Part shown: piece by piece, positions 59,057-64,000 of the stretch
Layout of the letters: each line of letters begins with the position of its first letter
Position numbering within the stretch: position 1 is the first letter of the stretch
Assembly: GCA_016617855.1 (NCBI GenBank)
Contig: JAECUM010003278.1
Coordinates: forward strand, 1 to 64,000
Length of the DNA stretch: 64,000 bases
Reading direction: 5' to 3'
Source of the DNA: Megalonaias nervosa
Taxonomy: Eukaryota; Mollusca; Bivalvia; Unionida; Unionidae
Notes under the pieces: generated by a model
Database searches by the model: none
The model's input: only the letters and a program-made list of their open reading frames with translations
Told to the model about the DNA's origin: nothing
Made by a program: the position numbers and the translations under genes

Positions 59057-59616
59057 CTCAGTCAGGCCTGGAGATTTTTGTCATTTTCACCTGAAATGGG
59101 TAGGAAATGCATTTTGGAGGTTAATTCTGAATACATCTCAATACATCTGCTTCCAAGAGTTTTTTGTTTAGCCTGGAGCCTAGTTGTGCTCGAAACATTG
59201 TTTTTCATTGGCTATTTGGCTTGCCAGGGTAAAAGTTAGAATTTATCATTATCTCCTGGTCACTTCTTACTCCTAATCCACAACTTACCCTACTTTTTGC
59301 AAAGGTTCACCTTTGTGTGTGCAGTTCAGATGGGTCTGCCTTAGATTATGGGTCAAAAAGTCTAAAATCCAAACACAAAATCTGATTCCAACAAGTAAAC
59401 TTTTGGTGTAAAAAAGCTGGGTCTAAAAAAATATGTTTTTCCCCCTGCATTTTGTAATGCCAGTAGAAAGTCCAGATTATTTGGTATCATTGTAGAGCTA
59501 CATATGTCTGCTTGTTTGTAATGCTACCCACTTTGGTGTATCTTAAATGACCTTGACGGTACAGAGCTCGTAAGTAGGGTACAGCCTCATCATGCCTACA
59601 GTCGGGATAAGGGCTA
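59057..59616 (-). mobile_element. TTAA-site MITE, copy 4, diverged
   Basis: TTAA at 59053-59056 followed by CTCAGTCAGGCCTGGAG, a mutated family end. Internal GGTATCATTGTAGAGCTACA and ACCCTACTTTTTGCAAAGGT match copy 2, the same orientation. The far end is eroded (GTCGGGATAAGGGCTAAAT), so its limit is approximate. Confidence 0.75.
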
Positions 59617-60069
59617 AATATAGAATGTAATGTCTAAATACAGAATGCAATGTTCAGTCATTAACCAGATAACAATATTGCATATTCTGATATTTTCCAT
59701 AAAAAATACTCTGCACCTTCATCATGTGGAAATAAAAATAAAATATCCTTTTCTAATGAATTACAATATTTGTGATTAAGACTGCATACATGAGAACATT
59801 ATCTTAAAAAGCACTGTACAGCACAAGCACAACATTACATTTTTTAAGTATCAAATTCTGCTTGCATTTCTTAACAATTTCTAGTGAGTGAAGAACCCAA
59901 CATGAGGAAGTAAAATTTATTTGACAGATATTACAAAGTTCAAACAACTTTGATTCTCAGTATAATGTTTACAAATGTAAAACTGATTTAATTATGATTA
60001 TGGGAGAGAATTCAGTATGTCACAGACTGAAACAAGTTATCGGTACTAAGCAGAAAATTAAAATAGGTA
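59617..60069. other. Intronic stretch without a recognised feature
   Basis: No feature recognised. Confidence 0.45.
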
Positions 60070-60224
60070 AAATGAAAGTTGTTGTGTTGGGTTTAATGCC
60101 ATTTCTAGCACAAGTTAGGCTATACATTATGGCCATGATAATTAGTGAAAGAACCAGAGAAAACCCTGGTAAGAACCACCAACCCATGGAAAATTACTGT
60201 CTGATTTCTCACATACCATATTTA

Positions 60225-60225
<1 letters not shown>
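60070..60225 (-). mobile_element. SINE-like element, second copy of the 27108 family
   Basis: Shares GTTGTTGTGTTGGGTTTAAT, GCCATTTCTAGCAC, AGGCTATACAT, AAGAACCACC and the CTG..TTTCTCACAT end with 27108-27293. The AAC tail is short here. A TA microsatellite follows. Confidence 0.7.

Positions 60226-60230
<5 letters not shown>

Positions 60231-60276
<46 letters not shown>
60231..60276. repeat. (TA)n microsatellite
   Basis: About 46 bp of TA dinucleotides. Confidence 0.97.
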
Positions 60277-60279
<3 letters not shown>

Positions 60280-60319
60280 GGTGAAACTTTTTTTCACCTA
60301 GGTCATATGTCCCAAGACT

Positions 60320-60735
60320 TAAGAAACATTAACATTGCAGTCATTGGGATTTGAAAGCTGTCTGTGCCAAACATTAACATTACAGTGTATGGGATTTGAA
60401 AGCTGTCTGTGTCAAACATTAACATTGCAGTTTATGGGATTTGAAAGCTGTCTGTGTCAAACATTAACACTGCAGTCTATGGGATTTGAAAGCTGTCTGT
60501 GCCCATTTGGACAGAGTTTAACGTTACAGTCTATGGGACTTGAAACTTGTCTCTACCCATTTGTACTGAGTTTAACATTACAGTCTATGGGATTTCAAAA
60601 CTGCCTGTGCCCATTTGGACAGAATTTAACATTACATTTTGAGAGATTTGAAAGCTGTCTGTGCCCATTTGGACAGAATTTAACATTACATTTTAAGGGA
60701 TTTGAAAGCTGTCTGTGCCCATTTGGACAGTGTTT
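60320..60735. repeat. Minisatellite, 42- and 57-60-bp units, 8 copies
   Basis: Short units (TTAACATTACAGTCTATGGG, ATTTGAAAGCTGTCTGTG, CCAAACA) on the left give way to long units with an added CCCATTTGGACAGA on the right. Unit length stays near a multiple of three, so a 144-residue frame is open. I regard it as an artefact. Confidence 0.93.
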
Positions 60736-60794
60736 AGTATATGCTGTATTGCAATATCCACTCCCTTAACATTAGCATAACTTTGAAATACACA

Positions 60795-61017
60795 CCATAT
60801 ATACTTTATTATAAATTAAGCTATCTCCACAAACCATAGATGCTGATTTACCATTACATAATGTACTGGCAGATCAGGATCAGGATTTATGTTATTTGGT
60901 TCTACTTATTAATCTTAAGAAACTCCACAGACCCAGATCTATCTGTGCATTACATGCTGGCAGATCTGGGTTTGTGCAGTTTACAGTTGGAAATAAATTG
61001 TATGCAAGCATCTATGG
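60795..61017. mobile_element. Palindromic MITE, near full length
   Basis: Left end CCATATATACTTTATTATAA, right end GCATCTATGG. Inside are ATTACATAATGTACTGGCAG and CACAGACCCAGATCTATCTG...GGCAGATCTGGGTTTGTGCA. Confidence 0.72.
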
Positions 61018-61685
61018 CACAAAATTTACTACTGACATAAATATTCACTTTGCATTTAAACACTAATGTTGACAGGATATATTTTTGTCCATTTTTGTTT
61101 CCTTCACTGAGGTCAAAGTTGTAATTAGTCTCATTACAACTTGTAAATGTGTTCTGTATCCAACTCTGTCATGTAAGCTGTACTTTAGCATGCAATATGC
61201 AATGCAATCATCCAAACAGACGAGCTAATAAGAATCCTATATATTTCACTCTAATTGCTTCCAACTTTATGTACCTTTCTTGCATCAAAAGTACTTGGCC
61301 ATCTATTGATTATGAGTTATAACTGGAAAAGCAAAAAATATATTTCAAATGACTTGTTAATGTCACTTATTTCCTTCCATTCATACGAGAACATAGTGAA
61401 TTCTGTTGAATAAATGTAATGAAAGATGAAAGGTATGTATACATTTAACCATTTACCAATCTTCTAAAAGTATCAACATCAAATCCATATACACATCCAC
61501 TATCATCTGCCATCACAAATAAATTTAAATATACAGTCAATTAAAATCCTGATTCAAAAATACCTAATGAATAAATTTAGTGTTCTGTAAGGAAGTATCA
61601 TTGGGTAATGCAGTCTGTAATTGAACAAATCTTAAAAACAACATGGTACCACTTTTACTGGGAGGCAAATTAATGAGGAACCTAC
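61018..61685. other. Intron next to the first Ig3 exon, no feature recognised
   Basis: No feature recognised. Confidence 0.45.
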
Positions 61686-61833
61686 CTGGAACTGTTTGAT
61701 AGTTTTTCATAATTTGAGAACCAGTCTATGCGAGTGGCATTTACAAATGGGCAATCCAGTCTGGCAGAGTCTCCTTTCAAGACTAACTGATGAGGTGTAA
61801 ACTTCTCCCGAATCAGGTGGGGTGTGTTTGGGG
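61686..61833 (-). CDS. PTK7: PTK7 exon: N-terminal half of Ig domain 3
   Basis: Exon of 148 bp and the most upstream exon in the window. The acceptor is TTTATTTTTCAG before 61833 and the donor GTAGGT follows 61686. It enters in phase 1 and leaves in phase 2; the other two frames contain stops. Translation: PNTPHLIREKFTPHQLVLKG, then DSARLDCPFVNATRIDWFSN and YEKLSNSS. The B-strand Cys (RLDCPF) and core Trp (IDWF) are in place, with two sequons (NAT, NSS). It corresponds to the first half of vertebrate PTK7 Ig3, where similarity is weaker than in the second half. Identity rests on its joining in frame to the next exon. Ig1, Ig2 and the signal peptide must lie beyond 64000. Confidence 0.88.
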
Positions 61834-62869
61834 CTGAAAAATAAATCACACAAATAAATAAATGAATTTTTAAATCTTCCTTATTTCCTTCTTTTCAGTT
61901 TTATTCTCAGTTTTTCAGCACCTTTGACTTTTACCTTCTTCATCTTACACAGACAACTTGACTCTTAAAAAAGTGATGACTAACTTCTTTTAAATCCTCT
62001 CTAATGGTTCTTAATGTTACGAAACAAACATTCATAATGTTAAATTAATTCTTCTTCCTTGTTTCCTTGATATACAGATCAAAGGAGATTATGATGTAAA
62101 CTATATTTTTGTGATGTAAAGATCTTATATTAAAGGCTGAAAGTGAACCAATATATAAAATTATTGAGAAACAATAATATATGGATGTATTAAAGCCATC
62201 ATCTTTCATTTATGTACACAGAAACATCCATAATGTGGTATGAATTTCAATTACAAACCATGCAAAAGGAAAGAAAGATTTGAATCAGTCATTTGCTGCT
62301 CACTGCAAGCCAATACTTTGAAGTTTCCAGACTTGTCATTTAAACATTGGCACTAATCAACACATTATATGTACAGATCCCCTTCTGTATCCAGTTCAAA
62401 TCAAATCCTGCAAATCCTGCTGAAAGTCAGGCAATAAATGGACATGAAAGGATGGGATATTGTCTCCAACTGAAAGATTAATGATCCCATCTTGAAAGAG
62501 GGCAATCAAGGTCAAATAGCAGACATACATCTGCAGTGTTTATCTGCTGGGCTTATTCTATCCTCTCTAAGTTGTCAGAATCTAATTTTTCCTGATCAAT
62601 TTATCTGCTGGTTCTGATAAGATAAGAAACATACCATGCTTAAACATATATCACATGGGAAAACCATGGTATCACTGCCCTTCTGCCATCTTCAAACAAC
62701 AAATTAACTTAAAACTGGCCCAGCAGCATGATGAACTGTTCACATCCAACAGTCAAAGTTTTCAAAAGGGATGGGTTCATCACAAAGGAAACCATTCTCT
62801 ATAATTTACTTGGTAGGATCTTAAACAGAAAAATTTAGCTGGAACACCAATGGTTTGGTGAAGACGATC
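61834..62869. other. Intron upstream of Ig3, no feature recognised
   Basis: I searched the minus strand for an Ig2 exon (Cys...Trp or Y.C patterns with splice sites) and found none. Confidence 0.45.
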
Positions 62870-63180
62870 ATTCAGGGGACATAACTCCTTTAAATGATGA
62901 CATGAGATACTGGCACTTCAACTCATTCAAGGATTTATCAATATCAAGGTGCATAATGTCTAAGCTGAAATATTCTTTTGTAAGGTTATGTTGTATGTTA
63001 GGAGAGCAGACTGTCAAGGGGCATAACTCTTCTAAATGATAAAGCAAAATGCATGAACTTAAAATCAATCATGCCAAATCTGGTTGAGATCCAATGCATT
63101 TTAGTGAAGATATAATGTCGAAACCAAAGTCATGAGGATGCAAAATCTGAGGGTCATAACTCTACTAAAAGACTATACCA
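62870..63180. repeat. Dispersed repeat, about 135-bp sub-units, 3 degenerate copies
   Basis: Three copies of the phrase GGGGCATAACTCTTCTAAA (near 62875, 63017 and 63150) followed by similar text. Such 'gggcataactct' repeats are familiar from bivalve genomic sequence. The family name is unknown to me. Confidence 0.5.
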
Positions 63181-63451
63181 ATATAAGACACACATATTTT
63201 TATACTACATTGCAACAAAAGACAGAACTGTTTTGATCAAACAACATCACACAAGATGATATGAGGTTAACCATCAAGGCTCCTAAAAGTATCCAAAATG
63301 GAATGACAAGGAGAAGCATATGAAATACACATCTTGTCTTGAGACAAAACTCTATCAGAATTTGTTGAATGGTTCGTAACAAGGATCTGTTACAGTGGAG
63401 ATTTAATGTAGATGGGAAAATTGTAATAACTGCATCAAAACTGGACCTTAA

Positions 63452-63918
63452 CTCATTCAGCCCCAATCCTGCCTATTGGTGTGATGAAGCTGTACCCTAC
63501 TTACGAGCTCTGTAGCATCAAGGTCATTTAAGACACACCAAGGTGAGTGGTATTACAAAAAAGCAGACAGATGTAGCTCTACAATGATACCAACTAATCT
63601 GGACTTCCTACTTGCATTACAAAATGCAGGGGGAAAAACTATTTTTAGACCCGATTTTTTTACACCAAAAGTTGTCAGAACTGGATTTTGTGTAATGGAT
63701 TTTAGACATTCTGGCCTGCGATATAAGACAGACAACTTTTACCCTTCTGCACACATGTGAGCCAAATAGCCAATGAAAAATGAAATTTCTAGCACAACTA
63801 GGCATCAGTCTAAGTGAAAACTCTTGGAAGCAGATGTATTTGGATGCATTTAGAATTAACCCCCCAAATGCATTTCCTACATTTCAGCAAATGACAAAAA
63901 TCTCTGGGGCCGAATGAG
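63452..63918 (+). mobile_element. TTAA-site MITE, copy 5, internally deleted
   Basis: TTAA at 63448-63451 and 63919-63922. Ends CTCATTCAGCCCC and GGGGCCGAATGAG are inverted repeats with changes from copy 1. Length 467 bp, because about 150 bp of the middle is missing. Confidence 0.82.
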
Positions 63919-64000
63919 TTAAAGGATGAGACTTTTACAAGACACATGAACATATAATAGCAGTCCACCTACCACACAGCAGTCCACCTACCAAATTCAA

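Overview
The window is a piece of an animal nuclear genome, AT-rich, intron-dominated and very repeat-rich. The only host gene I can support is on the minus strand. Seven exons, each with canonical splice sites and compatible phases, join into one open frame encoding Ig domains 3 to 6 of PTK7 (colon carcinoma kinase-4, the off-track family of catalytically dead receptor tyrosine kinases in Wnt/planar polarity signalling). Both ends run off the window. The start codon, signal peptide and Ig1-Ig2 lie beyond 64000; Ig7, the membrane segment and the pseudokinase lie below position 1. Repeat content (short elements with AAC tails, 'gggcataactct' repeats, hundreds of minisatellite units, TTAA- and TA-flanked MITEs) suggests a mollusc, probably a bivalve. 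That is an inference from repeat style, not proof.

Layout in gene order (high to low coordinate): Ig3 on two exons (61686-61833, 54739-54875), Ig4 on two (36445-36574, 23951-24117), Ig5 on two (19037-19176, 7536-7683), Ig6 on one (2995-3261). All inter-domain introns are phase 1. Introns are 4.3 to 18.2 kb. Ig4 has lost both canonical disulfide cysteines.

The introns hold mobile-element relics: a 5'-truncated LINE with reverse transcriptase (4982-7257), the C-terminal end of a second LINE with an 11-bp target duplication (11277-11688), a head-to-head inverted pair of Penelope-like 3' ends with GIY-YIG fragments (8615-9640), a zinc-finger transposase-like relic (14662-15125), a 982-bp solo LTR with CRE and YY1 motifs (41853-42834), five copies of a ~615-bp MITE at TTAA sites, three pogo-like MITEs, about ten copies of a ~215-bp TA-flanked MITE with internal palindromes, and three SINE-like elements.

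About 40 minisatellite arrays and several TA/CA/ATT microsatellites make up roughly a quarter of the window by rough tally. In at least three places an array sits inside a MITE copy and its unit matches unexpanded sequence in sister copies, which suggests that MITEs seed minisatellites here. Nearly all other open frames are translations of these arrays, several with periods divisible by three, or shadows of the relics.
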